From an uncultured Collinsella sp. (GTDB lineage Bacteria > Actinomycetota > Coriobacteriia > Coriobacteriales > Coriobacteriaceae), in contig CAAETU010000022.1 in NCBI GenBank assembly GCA_900759045.1, forward strand, positions 16,941 to 80,940: DNA of 64,000 nt, in the 5' to 3' direction. Positions within the stretch are counted from its first letter, which is position 1; every line of letters begins with the position of its first letter. Positions 53,655-62,127 of this stretch are shown here, piece by piece. Made by a program: the position numbers and the translations under genes. The notes under the pieces were generated by a model that was not told the DNA's origin, made no database searches, and worked only from the letters and a program-made list of their open reading frames with translations.

Positions 53655-53845
53655 TTAGAGCGTAATGATGTCCGAGATATTGAGGGCCCGAGCGTCAGCG
53701 GCATCGTGCGTGGCAAGCAGGAGCATGCGGCCGTCGAGCGCCGGCGCCCAGGGCGCGCGATCGCCCACGGCAAGCGCAAGCTCCGCTGCAACCCCGCCGT
53801 CAGCAGGGCCGCCCGCACGCCCATAACTGCCCTCGCCTTTTGATT
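53655..53845 (-). pseudogene. C-terminal remnant of an ABC transporter ATPase
   Basis: On the minus strand the last ~40 codons read APALDGRMLLLATHDAADARALNISDIITL-stop. The LLLATHDAADA segment is the switch-histidine (H-loop) region that follows the Walker B in ABC ATPases. No Walker A, signature LSGGQ or Walker B can be found upstream in any frame, and no start is convincing, so only the tail survives. Confidence 0.65.
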
Positions 53846-54525
53846 CGCGCACGGCGCGGAAGGGACGCGGCGAACGTCGGCGTACGGCGCGCCCAATCTG
53901 GGCATCCGGCGCATGGCGCCCTATTGTCTTGCATATTTTCGCTTGTGCCATGCATAAATAGATGGGGGCGCCCCTTCCCGTCCCAACGTACCCCCGCTTG
54001 GACCGTGCAAAAACCGGAGTATTCAGCATCGCGACCCCCGCCGGCGACGCCGCGAACCGGGAGCATCGCGCGGCCGGCGTCGCTTTGGGGCACGGCACGG
54101 CGCGAAACGCGCGCTATCGCCACGCCGTACGCCGCCTGCCGACCCAAATCGCCCGTCGAGGGATCTCGCGAGATCAAATAGACGCTTCCGGCGCGTATGC
54201 AGCCACCCCGGCTTGCTGAAAACTCCCGAAAATGCACGGCGCGCCCCGGGGGACCCGTGCGTGCCGTGAAAAAACACGCCCGCATCCAGAAGAATGCGAG
54301 CGTGGAAGCCGGGTGGCGGCAAGGGCGCCAGGCAGCGGGCGGAATCCCGAGTGTGTCCGCCCGGACACTGCGGCCACCGTGCGTCAGTAGGGAGCTTCAC
54401 GCTCTCCGTCTATGCCAGAACCCCGCATACGCGAATCTCCAACTAAGCCGATAACCCACATCTCTTGCCGCGACCGCCTCCGTGCTTTTTCGTGAGGGGG
54501 CCGGCCCACCTCAAACTGCGCCCAC

Positions 54526-54560
54526 AAAAAGGGCCCCGAGCATCGTCTGCTCGGGACCCA
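54526..54560 (-). terminator. Rho-independent terminator of DEAD-box helicase gene
   Basis: On the minus strand GGTCCCGAGCA and TGCTCGGGGCCC pair across GACGA, followed by TTTTT. Confidence 0.88.
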
Positions 54561-54592
54561 AACTCATCTCGCCTTACCGCGCGACGCGTATG

Positions 54593-56842
54593 TTACTTGC
54601 GCTTGCCGCCGCCGTCACCGGGACGACGGGAGCTGCCGCCGCGCTTGCCGCCACGATTGTTGCCATAGCTGCCACGGTTATCGCGACCGCCGGCACGACC
54701 GCCGCGGGAACCGGCCTGGTTGCCGCCACGACCGCCACGGTAGCCGCCACGACGCTCCTCGCGGGTATCGTCGTAGTTGCGCCAGTCATCGCGACGATCG
54801 CGGCTGGCACGCGGGTCGCGACGATCGCGCGACTCACCAGAACGCCCAGCGCCGCTGCGCCCGCCATTACCGCGAGCGCCCTCGCGACGCTCGCCGCCAC
54901 GGCCGCTGCGCTCTTCAAAGCGCTTGCCGCCACGGGATTCACCGCCGCGGGTGCCACGCTCACCACGGCCCTCGCCGCCGCGACGCTCGTCACGGCCGCC
55001 GCGCTCGTCATCGCGACCGGAACGGCGGCGGTTGCCCGCACCACGCTTGCCGCCACGCGAGCCACGACCCTCGTCCTCGCGCTCGACACGGCGACGACCG
55101 CCGCGGTCCTCGTCCTCGCGGCGACGGCGATGTGCCTCGCCCTGGAACTGCTTGGCGCGGCGCTCGGCACGGTTGCCGCGCGGGACCTGCTCAATGGCAC
55201 CAGCACCACCGCGCTCCTCGGCAGCCACCTCGCGGGCCACGCTCTCCACGGCCTCGTCCACGCGAGCCTGAACGCCCTCGCGCACGCGGGTCTTGCCGCC
55301 ACGCTTGGGACGGCTCGGGCGCTCGCCGTCGCCGCGACGCTCGTCGCGACCGCGGTTGGAACGACCGGCCACATCGCCGTAGTCATCGCCGTTGCGTTTG
55401 CCGTCACGACGTGCCTGCTCAAGCTTCTTCTTGCTCTTGGACTTGCCGCGCTTGGTCTTCTTCTTCACCTTAAAGGCCGCAGGGTCGCGCTCGGGATCAA
55501 CCGCGGGCGGATTGGGACCCACGTGCAGGTCGCCGGCCTCGTAGATGTCGGCAGTCTTGTCCATGAGCTTCTCGATCTCGTAGAACTCGTCCACGTCCTG
55601 CTCGGTAACAAATGTAATGGCCCAGCCCAGCTCGCCGGCGCGGCCCGTGCGGCCAATACGGTGGATGTAGTCGGTCGGCTCGGCCGGCACGTCAAAGTTC
55701 ACGACGTAGCGCACGTCGCTAATGTCGATGCCGCGGGCGAGCACGTCGGTTGCCACCAGTACGTCGACGGTGCCGTCGCGGAAGGCCGAAAGCGCGCGCT
55801 CGCGCTGGGCCTGGCTGCGGTTGCCGTGAATCGCGGCGGCCTTGATGCCCTTGCGCTCCAGACGACGGCAGCAGCTGTCGGCACGGTACTTGGTGCGCAT
55901 AAAGACGATAGTGCGCTCCGGGCCTTCCTTTTTGAGGAACTCGGGCAACAGGTTATTCTTGGCCTCGATGGACACCGGGAACACAAACTGGTCGACGGTG
56001 TCGGCGGTCGACGTGGCGGGCGCGATCTCCACGCGGGCCGGGTCGCTCACCAGATCGGTGATCTCGCCCACGGCCTCCTCGTCGAGGGTCGCCGAGAACA
56101 GCAACGTCTGGCGATCGGCCGGCGTCTCGCGCACAATGCGGCGGACGGCGGGCAAAAAGCCCATGTCGAGCATGCGATCGGCCTCGTCGAGCACCAGGAC
56201 CTTAACCTCGTCCAGGTGGCAGGCGCCCTGCTCGATCAGATCGACCAGACGGCCCGGCGTGGCGACCAGGATGTCGCAGCCGTACTTGAGGGCAGCAGTC
56301 TGCGGCTTGTAGCTCACGCCGCCCACGACGGTCACGGCGACATGGCCGGTGACGTCGGCGATCTTGCTCGCGACCTCGTCGATTTGCTGGGCAAGCTCGC
56401 GCGTAGGAGTGATGACGAGCATCACGGGGCCACGGCCGTTGCCCTCGGGCTTTTTAGCACCGCGACGACGGTTGCGGCCGCCGCGCTCGCGCACGGGCTT
56501 GGGAGGAGCGATGTGCTCCAGATTGTTCATAGTCGGCAGCAAGAAGGCGGCCGTCTTGCCGGTGCCGGTTTGAGCGGCGGCAAGCAAGTCGCGGCCTTCG
56601 AGCACCACAGGGATCGAACCGGCCTGCACGGGCGTCGGCGCCGTGTAGCCCAGGCTCTCGATAGCACGGAGCATCTCGTCGGAGAGGCCCAGCTCGTCAA
56701 AGGCGGGCAGGCTCTCGGTAGCGGACTCGACGGCCTGGGCAGCATTTGCCTCATCGGCGGCATCGAATGCAGCCTGGGTCATGGCCTCGCGGGTCTCGTC
56801 CAGAATCTCGGCGTCGGTGACGTCGGATACAGAATTACGCAT
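54593..56842 (-). CDS. DEAD-box RNA helicase with long Arg/Gly-rich C-terminal tail
   Basis: 749 residues from ATG 56842 (AAGGA 10 nt upstream). Helicase motifs: Q-motif region FDELGLSDEMLRAIESLGY, AAAQTGTGKTAAF (I), VLDEADRMLDMG (II), FSATL (III), ATDVLARGIDISDV (V) and HRIGRTGRAG (VI). The core ends near residue 430; the last ~290 residues are basic and repetitive (RGGR, RGGE, RDRR blocks), typical of RNA-binding tails of CsdA/RhlB-like enzymes but unusually long. Probably acts in ribosome assembly or cold-adapted RNA remodelling. A ~200-nt leader precedes the start, with a -10-like TATACT at 57042-57047. Confidence 0.93.
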   Translation of the reverse strand: MRNSVSDVTDAEILDETREAMTQAAFDAADEANAAQAVESATESLPAFDELGLSDEMLRAIESLGYTAPTPVQAGSIPVVLEGRDLLAAAQTGTGKTAAFLLPTMNNLEHIAPPKPVRERGGRNRRRGAKKPEGNGRGPVMLVITPTRELAQQIDEVASKIADVTGHVAVTVVGGVSYKPQTAALKYGCDILVATPGRLVDLIEQGACHLDEVKVLVLDEADRMLDMGFLPAVRRIVRETPADRQTLLFSATLDEEAVGEITDLVSDPARVEIAPATSTADTVDQFVFPVSIEAKNNLLPEFLKKEGPERTIVFMRTKYRADSCCRRLERKGIKAAAIHGNRSQAQRERALSAFRDGTVDVLVATDVLARGIDISDVRYVVNFDVPAEPTDYIHRIGRTGRAGELGWAITFVTEQDVDEFYEIEKLMDKTADIYEAGDLHVGPNPPAVDPERDPAAFKVKKKTKRGKSKSKKKLEQARRDGKRNGDDYGDVAGRSNRGRDERRGDGERPSRPKRGGKTRVREGVQARVDEAVESVAREVAAEERGGAGAIEQVPRGNRAERRAKQFQGEAHRRRREDEDRGGRRRVEREDEGRGSRGGKRGAGNRRRSGRDDERGGRDERRGGEGRGERGTRGGESRGGKRFEERSGRGGERREGARGNGGRSGAGRSGESRDRRDPRASRDRRDDWRNYDDTREERRGGYRGGRGGNQAGSRGGRAGGRDNRGSYGNNRGGKRGGSSRRPGDGGGKRK

Positions 56843-57114
56843 ATGTTGTTGTTCCTTATCTGCACGCGCAATGGGCACGGCATGCGGCCGCGCGGGCGTG
56901 CTTGGTAGTGCGCTAATACATACAAAAACGGGTGCGCACAGAGAGGACGTTGCTCAGCACGCTGGCGATCGCTTTGGCAGCCCTATCACGCGCCGTCCAG
57001 ACGCAGCAGCTCTAAGCGATGGAGCAGATTCGCCGCCGGTTAGTATACCCGTGCTTCGCATGCCCCCACGTAAACCACAGATGACGGAGCAGGAGGAACG
57101 GGTCTGGACCGATC

Positions 57115-57413
57115 GTCTCAATCTGTAACAGTTACGGGGCAAAACCGGGTCTACACGTTACAGATCGAGACATTCAGTCAGCCCCTTGGCTAACATCTCG
57201 ATCTGTAACATCTACAGGCCGAATTTTCGTCTAGGTGTTACAGATCGAGACAAACAGCCGACACGGCTCACAAACATCTCAATCTGTAACAGTTACGGGG
57301 CAAAACCGGCCCCAGATGTTACAGATCGAGACAGTTGAGTTATCTGCCGAGGAACAATCTCAATCTGTAACAACTAGACCCCGTATCCCCCGCCAGATGT
57401 TACAGATCGAGAC
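57115..57413. repeat. Eight alternately inverted 16-bp repeats with 23-25-bp spacers
   Basis: The 16-mer TGTTACAGATCGAGAC (positions 11 and 16 vary) occurs at 57115, 57156, 57195, 57236, 57276, 57317, 57357 and 57398, alternating inverted and direct. Start-to-start steps are 41, 39, 41, 40, 41, 40 and 41 bp. Spacers of 23-25 bp are mostly unrelated, except that those at 57131 and 57292 share their first 18 bases (GTTACGGGGCAAAACCGG). Each inverted pair forms a 57-bp hairpin, so the array is four hairpins with an 80-81-bp period. Confidence 0.9.
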
Positions 57414-57445
57414 AAACGTGCCGAACACCAAACCCGACAGGCAAC

Positions 57446-57490
57446 AAAAAGGACCGGGCGTCCAGCCATCACAACTGGAACGTCCGGCCC
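57446..57490 (-). terminator. Rho-independent terminator of GNAT gene
   Basis: On the minus strand GGGCCGGACGTTCCAG and CTGGACGCCCGGTCC form an imperfect long stem followed by TTTTTG. About 45 nt beyond the GNAT stop codon. Confidence 0.75.
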
Positions 57491-57534
57491 CGTCAAACAT
57501 CAACTAGGGAAGCTGAACCAACAGATCGCAGCCT

Positions 57535-58083
57535 CTACTCTGCGTCCGGGTCCTTAAAGTTCTTGGGATCCAAGACCATGCAGGTGTAGGTGATGTCGTG
57601 TTCATCGTCGGGAATGGGTTCAAACCCGTTCTTGCCAAAGAAGTCGATGAGCAGATGTGCGAGCTTAATCGGATCCGCATCAGGATCGTCAAAGAGATAT
57701 TCGCTCAGATCCAGGAATGCAGGCTGCTGGTGGCCCTCGCTCTCCCAGTATCCCAACAGGGCGTCGTGCACCAGGCGCGCGCCATAGCCGTTACCGCGGT
57801 AGTCGGGGTCAACATACACATGGCTCAAAAACGTCGCCAGGTACTTGTTGAGCGGGTGCTCCGTAACGGCATCCGGCAGGCGGGGGTCATCTGAACCGCC
57901 CGTTACGCAAAAACCGACCAGCTCATCATCGGCAAAGACGCCCCAGAGGTAACAGTTCTCCTCGTCCTCGTCCTCAACCCAGTCCGCGTACTCGTCATAG
58001 ACCTCGTAGCCCGACTGCTCGTCCAGATCGACCATCGCATCGACGTCGTCGGGACCTAAAGCCCTTACTTCAACTTCAGCCAT
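57535..58083 (-). CDS. GNAT-family N-acetyltransferase
   Basis: 182 residues. The acetyl-CoA loop is VYVDPDYRGNGYGARLVHDA (about 92-111), after EENCYLWGVFADDELVGFCV and before a characteristic FFGKNGFEPIPD C-terminal strand. The sequence is very acidic (DEYADWVEDEDEEN). Substrate unknown. The palindrome GTTGCGCAAC lies 62 bp upstream of the start codon. Confidence 0.88.
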   Translation of the reverse strand: MAEVEVRALGPDDVDAMVDLDEQSGYEVYDEYADWVEDEDEENCYLWGVFADDELVGFCVTGGSDDPRLPDAVTEHPLNKYLATFLSHVYVDPDYRGNGYGARLVHDALLGYWESEGHQQPAFLDLSEYLFDDPDADPIKLAHLLIDFFGKNGFEPIPDDEHDITYTCMVLDPKNFKDPDAE

Positions 58084-58144
58084 TGTCCTGTCCTTTCTCT
58101 CGCTTTCAGGACAACCCGAGCATACGCCGCTGTCCAGATAACCT

Positions 58145-58154
58145 GTTGCGCAAC
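58145..58154. promoter_or_regulatory. GTTGCGCAAC palindrome, site 1
   Basis: This 10-bp palindrome sits 62 bp upstream of the GNAT start codon. The same sequence is found at 58796-58805 and 62020-62029, each similarly placed upstream of a minus-strand gene. Confidence 0.55.
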
Positions 58155-58179
58155 ATCGGAAACTGCGTCAATACCGCCG

Positions 58180-58725
58180 TTAACGGCGACGACGCCTCAG
58201 GGCAACGCAGGCAACGACAATCGCCAGCAGCACCAAGCCCTGGAAATTGATGCGGCTAATAGCAAAGCCCGAAGGAACAATAAAACTGTCGTAGAACATG
58301 TCGAGCAGGCCGATAAACACCAAAAACGCGATGAAGATCCAGAACACGCGACTCCTTAAAATGGGAGTAAACATGTCGAGTACCGAGCCACCCGAAGAAG
58401 AACCCTGATAGCCTATTAAATCAAACGGCTCATCCTTTTCCACCTCGTCGGCATCGCTCGAAGTGCCTGAAGACTCGGACTCCAAATCGCGACGATCCGT
58501 CCAATACCCGGGCACATGGTCGCGCTCACCAAGGTACTCACCGTTTTTGACCACCGGCTCAAACAACATGGCACTCGAAAGATCCTCGAGCTCCTCGCGA
58601 ATCAACTGGTCGGTGCGAGCGTCATGAGGCTCCTCGAGCTCGCACTCAAGCTCATACATATGCTCCATGACCCGCTCGTAATCTTCTTCGGACATATCGT
58701 CATCGTAATAGGAGTTCCCGCTCAT
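58180..58725 (-). CDS. Acidic membrane protein with two C-terminal TM helices
   Basis: 181 residues. The N-terminal ~110 residues are highly acidic and helical (MSEEDYERVMEHMYELECEL, then EPHDARTDQLIREELEDL), followed by a Ser/Gly linker and two transmembrane helices (RVFWIFIAFLVFIGLLDMFY and LVLLAIVVACVALRRRRR). Most of the protein is expected in the cytoplasm. No known family. A palindrome shared with two other genes lies 71 bp upstream. Confidence 0.8.
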   Translation of the reverse strand: MSGNSYYDDDMSEEDYERVMEHMYELECELEEPHDARTDQLIREELEDLSSAMLFEPVVKNGEYLGERDHVPGYWTDRRDLESESSGTSSDADEVEKDEPFDLIGYQGSSSGGSVLDMFTPILRSRVFWIFIAFLVFIGLLDMFYDSFIVPSGFAISRINFQGLVLLAIVVACVALRRRRR

Positions 58726-58795
58726 CGTTCATCCCTCATTCAAGAACCGAATCCCTTTTGGACAACTCAAGTGTAGAAATCCATACCGAGCAGAC

Positions 58796-58805
58796 GTTGC
58801 GCAAC
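58796..58805. promoter_or_regulatory. GTTGCGCAAC palindrome, site 2
   Basis: Identical to sites 1 and 3; 71 bp upstream of the acidic membrane protein start codon. Confidence 0.55.
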
Positions 58806-58897
58806 ATTGTCGGGAACGAGGTGAATCTACTGGCGGCAAAAGCGCCCATAAACGGACAACGCGGCCAGCCCCTAAAGGCCGCCATCACAACGCAAAC

Positions 58898-58958
58898 GGC
58901 CGGCCCAAAAGGCGCTGCTCCCGGGATGGCACGGGGAGCAACGCCTTTTGGGCCGGCC
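58898..58958. repeat. 61-bp strong inverted repeat
   Basis: GGCCGGCCCAAAAGGCG and CGCCTTTTGGGCCGGCC (17 bp) pair, extended inward by TGCTCCC/GGGAGCA with one unpaired base on each side. It lies 55 bp past the stop of the zinc-ribbon membrane protein gene and may end its transcript, though the following T-run is weak (GTTTGCGTT on the minus strand). Confidence 0.85.
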
Positions 58959-59012
58959 AAAGCGGGGCCACGCGGGTCCGCAACCGCGTGGCGCCAAAAA
59001 CTCGCAGAAGCC

Positions 59013-60641
59013 CTATTCCTTCGTAGGACTCTGCTCCTGGGGAATCTCGAACCTGCTATTAAACGTCTGGCCGCACGTGCCCGCAAAATCGGATCCAAGA
59101 CCGTCGTGATCCTCTTTGGACATCTTGCCCGTTACGTCAACCAGAATTTCTTGCTTAGACGCATCGTCATACTCGGCAGGACCCTCGGCCATAATGCTCA
59201 CGGCAAACGCGTCCTTATCGCCTGCGACCTCAGAGTCTTTTTCAATAAGCGTCTTGCAAACAATAAATCGTTTGCCGGAATCCATAGTCACGGGAACAAT
59301 CGTTGCCTCGCCCGAAACATCAGTACTCATCTGGGGCGTTACAGCCGAATAGAACGACTCGAAGAGCTGCGTCCATTTAAAGCTAAACGCGATCTTGCCG
59401 TTATCGGCCGAGGTGATCTTAAAGTGCTCAACCAGCGCCTTGCGTCCCTCATCGGACGTATCGGTGTATTTGTCGCTCACCAGGTTTTCATAGCTCACCT
59501 TGGGCGCCTTGTCACCATCGAGAACCCACTTGGAGCCATCGAACTTGTAGGTGTACTCAACGTCTCCATCGACCGTCTCAAACCACAGGGGCTCATATTT
59601 TACCTTGACGGTCGAAGTTTGAGCCTTCTTGTCAAACTCGATATCGCCCTGAGTCCAAAGCCCACTCGGGTCCTTTTCGATGGGAACAATGGCCTTGGTG
59701 GTCGAGGAATCCACCTTCCAGCTGGGCGTGTACTTCTCCCCTTTCTTGGTGTACGTGCCGGTAAGCGAGGCCGTGGACTCAAAGGCATTGTTGCGAGTCA
59801 CGGTCGTGGCCTTAACGGTCACGTTGCCATCCGAGTCCTCCTTTTGAGAGGTCACATCCAAAGATTCAAGCGAATAGCTGCCACCATCGACAAACTTGCT
59901 ATCGGGGATGAAGCCCTTGGAGAGCTGGCCGACCGCGGTAAGGTCGGTCTTGATCTGCTTTTCCTTGATAGCCCCGTGCTTTTGAGATGCCGCCTTAGAG
60001 GACGACTTCGTAACGGAATCTGAGTCATCGGCCGAGATATTGGCACCCAACCCTTTGAGAGCAAACGCACCGATGGCGCCCACTGCCACAACGGCAGCGG
60101 CAACGCCCACGCCGATAGCGGCGCGGCGAGACTTAGGCGATTTGGGGTCCGCAGAAGCCGAGACAGAGCTATTGGCATCCGAGAAATCGATCGGCGCAGA
60201 CACCTTGGGCATGGCCACAGTCTGCTGAGTAGGCGCGACAGTAAAGGAATCGTCCGGAAGTACCGTCGTGGCCTCAGAGCTCAGCTCGAACGCAGCGCTC
60301 ATGTCAACCGGCTCATCCGCAGACTCGTCCGCGCCATCGTCCACCGGCTCGCTTGCAGCCTCATCCGCCGCGTCGTCCATCGGCTCATCAACGGGTTCGA
60401 CCACAGTCGTTGTATCAGAATCTGCTACAGCCTCGCGACGCTCAACCGTCATCGTCATATCGGGATCGACTGCAACCGTCATATCGGGGCCAACCGTCGC
60501 CGTTGCATCAGGATCCACCGCAGGCTCAACTGGCGCAACCGTCACCGTCTGCCCCAAGTCGGCATCGTCCACGCGCGCACCGCAGTAGACGCAAAACTTT
60601 GCGCCCTGCTTAAGCTCTTTTCCACACTGCTTGCACTTCAT
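59013..60641 (-). CDS. Zinc-ribbon membrane protein with large extracellular domain
   Basis: 542 residues from ATG 60641; GGGAG sits 8 nt upstream. An N-terminal zinc ribbon (CKQCGKELKQGAKFCVYCG, about residues 3-21) is followed by a low-complexity Thr/Val/Asp/Pro-rich stretch, a transmembrane helix (AIGVGVAAAVVAVGAIGAFA, about 177-196) and a C-terminal domain of ~340 residues with beta-rich repeats (TVKATTVTRNNAFESTASLT and YTYKFDGSKWVLDGDKAPKV). The zinc-ribbon plus TM plus extracellular plan recalls TcaA-like envelope proteins. It is 2 nt after the WG-repeat gene stop, so the two are likely co-transcribed. Confidence 0.8.
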   Translation of the reverse strand: MKCKQCGKELKQGAKFCVYCGARVDDADLGQTVTVAPVEPAVDPDATATVGPDMTVAVDPDMTMTVERREAVADSDTTTVVEPVDEPMDDAADEAASEPVDDGADESADEPVDMSAAFELSSEATTVLPDDSFTVAPTQQTVAMPKVSAPIDFSDANSSVSASADPKSPKSRRAAIGVGVAAAVVAVGAIGAFALKGLGANISADDSDSVTKSSSKAASQKHGAIKEKQIKTDLTAVGQLSKGFIPDSKFVDGGSYSLESLDVTSQKEDSDGNVTVKATTVTRNNAFESTASLTGTYTKKGEKYTPSWKVDSSTTKAIVPIEKDPSGLWTQGDIEFDKKAQTSTVKVKYEPLWFETVDGDVEYTYKFDGSKWVLDGDKAPKVSYENLVSDKYTDTSDEGRKALVEHFKITSADNGKIAFSFKWTQLFESFYSAVTPQMSTDVSGEATIVPVTMDSGKRFIVCKTLIEKDSEVAGDKDAFAVSIMAEGPAEYDDASKQEILVDVTGKMSKEDHDGLGSDFAGTCGQTFNSRFEIPQEQSPTKE

Positions 60642-60643
60642 GA

Positions 60644-61957
60644 CTAGTACTCCCAAGAACAGGCCCAGTTGCCGTCGGTATCGATCCAGCCGTAGCGCAT
60701 GCGAGACGAGTTAGATCCATCGGGAAGATCGGCCACGACAAACACGCGGCCATTTGCATCAAACGTGTAGCTCAAATCACCCGCATTGCCATCGGGCAGT
60801 CTAAAGCGCGGAGGAATCTTCCAGTCGCCGTTTTTGTCAATAAACCCGTAGTTGTCACTTGCCGGGTCAAGAACCATGGCAAGCCCCTGGCTAAAGCTAT
60901 ACGCCACTTCGAATTGTGGCTTGATAACCCAAGTACCGTCTTTATCGATGTAGCCCCACACATGCGTTATCGGATCTTTGGCAGCGCAGAGATCCTCATG
61001 AAAGATGCGCTCGTCTTGGTACGTGGCAATAATGACTTGCTTAAAATCGTTAAACGTAAAGTCCGTCAGCACCTTGCCCTGCGCATCGTACATGCGGTGG
61101 CCGTAAAAAACGCGGTCCTGATGGAACGATTTATAGATCGGCCTCGTGTCCTTGTAGCCATCGTTGAGACGGTTCGCGTAGCCGCGGTCCTCTTCGCTGA
61201 ACTCAAAAATCGTATTGCCCGAGGTGTCGATGTACTTAAAATCGTCAAAGCACTTACCTTCGTTAAAAACGAGCGGCGCACTGTACTTATACGGGCTGGT
61301 CGTGTCCTTGGCCGAGGCAAGCGCCCACTCGCCCTTGGTGTCGATTACGCCCCAACCATCGCCGCTGTACAGGCACGCATAGCCCTCAAAAAACGGCGTA
61401 AGCGTCTTGCAGTCGAGCTTGCCAAAGGCATCCTTGCCCTTGGGCGTAATAAAGTGAAAATCTTCATCCTTATCCTGCACAATGGCAAAGCCGTTGATAA
61501 AGCACGCGGCATAGAGATACTGCGGCTCGATCGCCCACTTACCCGTACGGTCAATATAGCCCCAGGTCTCGGTATCGTCTGCCGTGGTGGCAGGGAACAA
61601 ATCACCATCAAAAACGCCGCCGTGCAATTCCATGTTCACGTTGATCTGGTTGTCTCGCGCGAATGAGGAGTCGTTAACGTGCGGCACGGTATAGCAGCTA
61701 TCACCTGGTGCACTGGCAATGCCGCCAAGCGAGGGCTCGATCACCCACGAGCCGTTAACGTCGACGAATCCCCAATTGGAGTTTGCACCAGGCAGTGCCG
61801 CGTACAGAGTGCCGGACTCAGAACCCTTGGCGGCATCGGAAGTCGAGTCTTCGTCCTTGCTATCGCTTGCCATCGCCGGCAACGGACCTGCAAGCAGCGT
61901 GCCGGCGGCAGCCCCCAACACTCCCAACGCCTCGCGCCTTGTCATATCAAAAGACAT
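60644..61957 (-). CDS. Tat-exported WG-repeat protein
   Basis: 437 residues. A twin-arginine signal is visible (MTRREALGVLGAAAGTLLAG), with cleavage near PAMA-SDS. Six to seven WG-type beta-repeats follow, for example WGFVDVNGSWVIEP, WGYIDRTGKWAIEPQY, WGVIDTKGEWAL, WGYIDKDGTWVIKPQFEVAY, YGFIDKNGDWKI and YGWIDTDGNW. These repeats (KWG/WG family) are extracellular beta modules of unknown ligand. GAGGAG precedes ATG 61957. The palindrome GTTGCGCAAC is 63 bp upstream of the start. Confidence 0.9.
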   Translation of the reverse strand: MSFDMTRREALGVLGAAAGTLLAGPLPAMASDSKDEDSTSDAAKGSESGTLYAALPGANSNWGFVDVNGSWVIEPSLGGIASAPGDSCYTVPHVNDSSFARDNQINVNMELHGGVFDGDLFPATTADDTETWGYIDRTGKWAIEPQYLYAACFINGFAIVQDKDEDFHFITPKGKDAFGKLDCKTLTPFFEGYACLYSGDGWGVIDTKGEWALASAKDTTSPYKYSAPLVFNEGKCFDDFKYIDTSGNTIFEFSEEDRGYANRLNDGYKDTRPIYKSFHQDRVFYGHRMYDAQGKVLTDFTFNDFKQVIIATYQDERIFHEDLCAAKDPITHVWGYIDKDGTWVIKPQFEVAYSFSQGLAMVLDPASDNYGFIDKNGDWKIPPRFRLPDGNAGDLSYTFDANGRVFVVADLPDGSNSSRMRYGWIDTDGNWACSWEY

Positions 61958-62019
61958 GCCGTCTCCTCTCGGCCATCATCTTGTACTGCATTCATCTTCG
62001 GGCACGATTCATGCATTCT

Positions 62020-62029
62020 GTTGCGCAAC
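62020..62029. promoter_or_regulatory. GTTGCGCAAC palindrome, site 3
   Basis: Identical to sites 1 and 2; 63 bp upstream of the WG-repeat protein start codon, between it and the terminator of the upstream gene. Confidence 0.55.
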
Positions 62030-62043
62030 ATCAGCCGTGCACG

Positions 62044-62081
62044 AAACAAAAGACCCCCGAAGAAAGTCCTTCCCCGGGGGC
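62044..62081 (-). terminator. Rho-independent terminator of the DUF6273-like gene
   Basis: On the minus strand a CCCCCGG stem half and CGGGGG pair around GAAGGACTTTCTT, followed by TCTTTTGTTT. Confidence 0.8.
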
Positions 62082-62127
62082 TCAGAATTACTGTTGGGCA
62101 CTAATTACTGTCGAGTAGCATTAGCGA

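Larger units (their letters stand above)
53441..54592. other. Gene-poor decayed region
   Basis: Between the RelB-like gene and the DEAD-box helicase gene there is a half-copy of the GGGGACGG repeat (53613-53635), an ABC ATPase remnant and about 700 bp (53850-54520) in which no frame gives a recognisable protein. Base composition stays GC-rich, consistent with decayed coding sequence rather than a long regulatory region. Confidence 0.6.
56843..57534. other. Gene-free spacer holding a repeat array
   Basis: This stretch contains the helicase promoter and leader, then the alternating repeat array (57115-57413), then the GNAT terminator. A 90-codon plus-strand ORF at 57235-57507 is a repeat artefact (the peptide MLQIET recurs every 27 codons) and is not called as a gene. 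Confidence 0.6.

Noticed and set aside
53800..54400. Several overlapping ORFs of 90-160 codons on both strands
   Set aside because: No conserved motif, no supported starts and Arg/Pro/Gly-rich shadow composition; treated as decayed DNA.
54482..56908. Plus-strand ORF of 808 codons opposite the DEAD-box helicase
   Set aside because: Low-complexity Ala/Thr-rich shadow of the Arg/Gly-rich tail; no ribosome-binding site and no domain.
57115..57413. CRISPR array
   Set aside because: Repeats are 16 bp and alternate in orientation, and no cas gene is present in the window.
57235..57507. 90-codon plus-strand ORF with repeated peptide MLQIET
   Set aside because: It only reads the palindromic array in a frame kept open by its 81-bp (27-codon) period, and lacks a good ribosome-binding site.
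58736..59098. 120-codon minus-strand ORF in the spacer at 58.9 kb
   Set aside because: It runs through the strong inverted repeat and overlaps the end of the zinc-ribbon gene; composition is Arg/Ala-rich without motifs.
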